A stretch of 7,491 bases of DNA, taken from NCBI GenBank assembly GCA_964414555.1, contig CAYPWW010000083.1, forward strand, positions 1 through 7,491, given 5' to 3'. Within the stretch, counting starts at the first letter, position 1; every line of letters starts with the position of its first letter. A program made the translations under genes and the position numbers. A model generated the notes under the pieces. That model was not told the origin of the DNA. It was given only the letters and a program-made list of their open reading frames with translations, and did no database searches. Positions 7,252 through 7,491 of this stretch are shown here, piece after piece. The DNA is from Litorimonas sp964414555. Its GTDB lineage: Bacteria > Pseudomonadota > Alphaproteobacteria > Caulobacterales > Maricaulaceae.

Positions 7252-7491
7252 TTACGCGCCGGGCAGTTGCAGGATGTGCTTGCTGATAATGTTCAGCTGC
7301 ACTTCACTCGTTCCGCCTTCGATAGAGTTACCTTTGGTCCGCAGCCAGCTGCGCGCCATTTTTCCGTCGCTAGAACGTTCGCTTTCCCACTCCAGACCTT
7401 CATGGCCCGTCGCATCCATCATCAGCTCATATTTGCGCTTGTTCAGTTCCGTGCCGTAATATTTCAGCATGGAGCTATCCGCGCCGAGCGA
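7252..7491 (-). CDS. Acyl-CoA dehydrogenase, C-terminal 79 residues (partial, alpha-type subunit)
   Basis: The reading frame is open to the right edge, so only the C-terminus is present. It reads SLGADSS then MLKYYGTELN, and later RTKGNSIEGGTSEVQLNI before ending LPGA. GNSIEGGTSEVQ is the substrate-site signature of acyl-CoA dehydrogenases, and its Glu (codon 7318-7320) is the likely catalytic base. An internal ATG at 7470 is not the start, because the homologous sequence continues upstream. It is followed after 48 nt by the second dehydrogenase gene on the same strand, with no terminator between them. The arrangement suggests that the two proteins form one heteromeric flavoenzyme, this one supplying the catalytic Glu. 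Its substrate is unknown. Confidence 0.92.
   Translation of the reverse strand, partial: SLGADSSMLKYYGTELNKRKYELMMDATGHEGLEWESERSSDGKMARSWLRTKGNSIEGGTSEVQLNIISKHILQLPGA

Overview
The window looks like chromosomal DNA of a free-living Gram-negative alphaproteobacterium with moderate GC content. The clues are a MetH split into two proteins (a layout I recall from several alphaproteobacteria), an alphaproteobacterial-looking cobalamin riboswitch, a Do-family periplasmic protease with a Sec signal peptide, and the style of the acyl-CoA dehydrogenases. A stalked or hyphal marine lineage (Caulobacterales or Hyphomonadaceae-like) is plausible, but I cannot fix a genus. There are no mobile elements, CRISPR arrays, tRNA or rRNA genes.

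Region 1 (1-302) is a divergent control region. A cobalamin (B12) riboswitch lies on the minus strand and reads left into a gene just outside the window; a perfect Shine-Dalgarno sequence sits at the very edge. Between the riboswitch and metH lies a 20-bp perfect inverted repeat (237-256) that resembles an operator of a methionine-cycle regulator such as SahR.

Region 2 (303-4004, plus strand) encodes B12-dependent methionine synthase in two pieces: a homocysteine-binding/zinc subunit (354 aa) and a folate/B12/AdoMet-activation subunit (877 aa). Together they equal the length of the single-chain E. coli enzyme. The two ORFs are in the same reading frame, separated only by one TAG and one further codon, and the second has no visible ribosome binding site. 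A hairpin with T-tracts on both sides (4003-4033) ends this unit and the convergent protease gene.

Region 3 (4037-5596, minus strand) is a Do/HtrA-family periplasmic serine protease with two PDZ domains and its upstream region.

Region 4 (5597-7491, minus strand) is a tight three-gene acyl-CoA operon entering from the right edge: the C-terminus of an acyl-CoA dehydrogenase that keeps the catalytic glutamate, a second full-length acyl-CoA dehydrogenase that appears to lack it, and a MaoC/NodN-type hydratase. The pair probably forms a heteromeric (alpha2beta2-type) dehydrogenase whose enoyl-CoA product is hydrated by the MaoC protein. The substrate cannot be read from this window.

Most of the window is ordinary metabolism. 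The parts worth a second look are the metH control region, the same-frame metH split, and the paired dehydrogenases.
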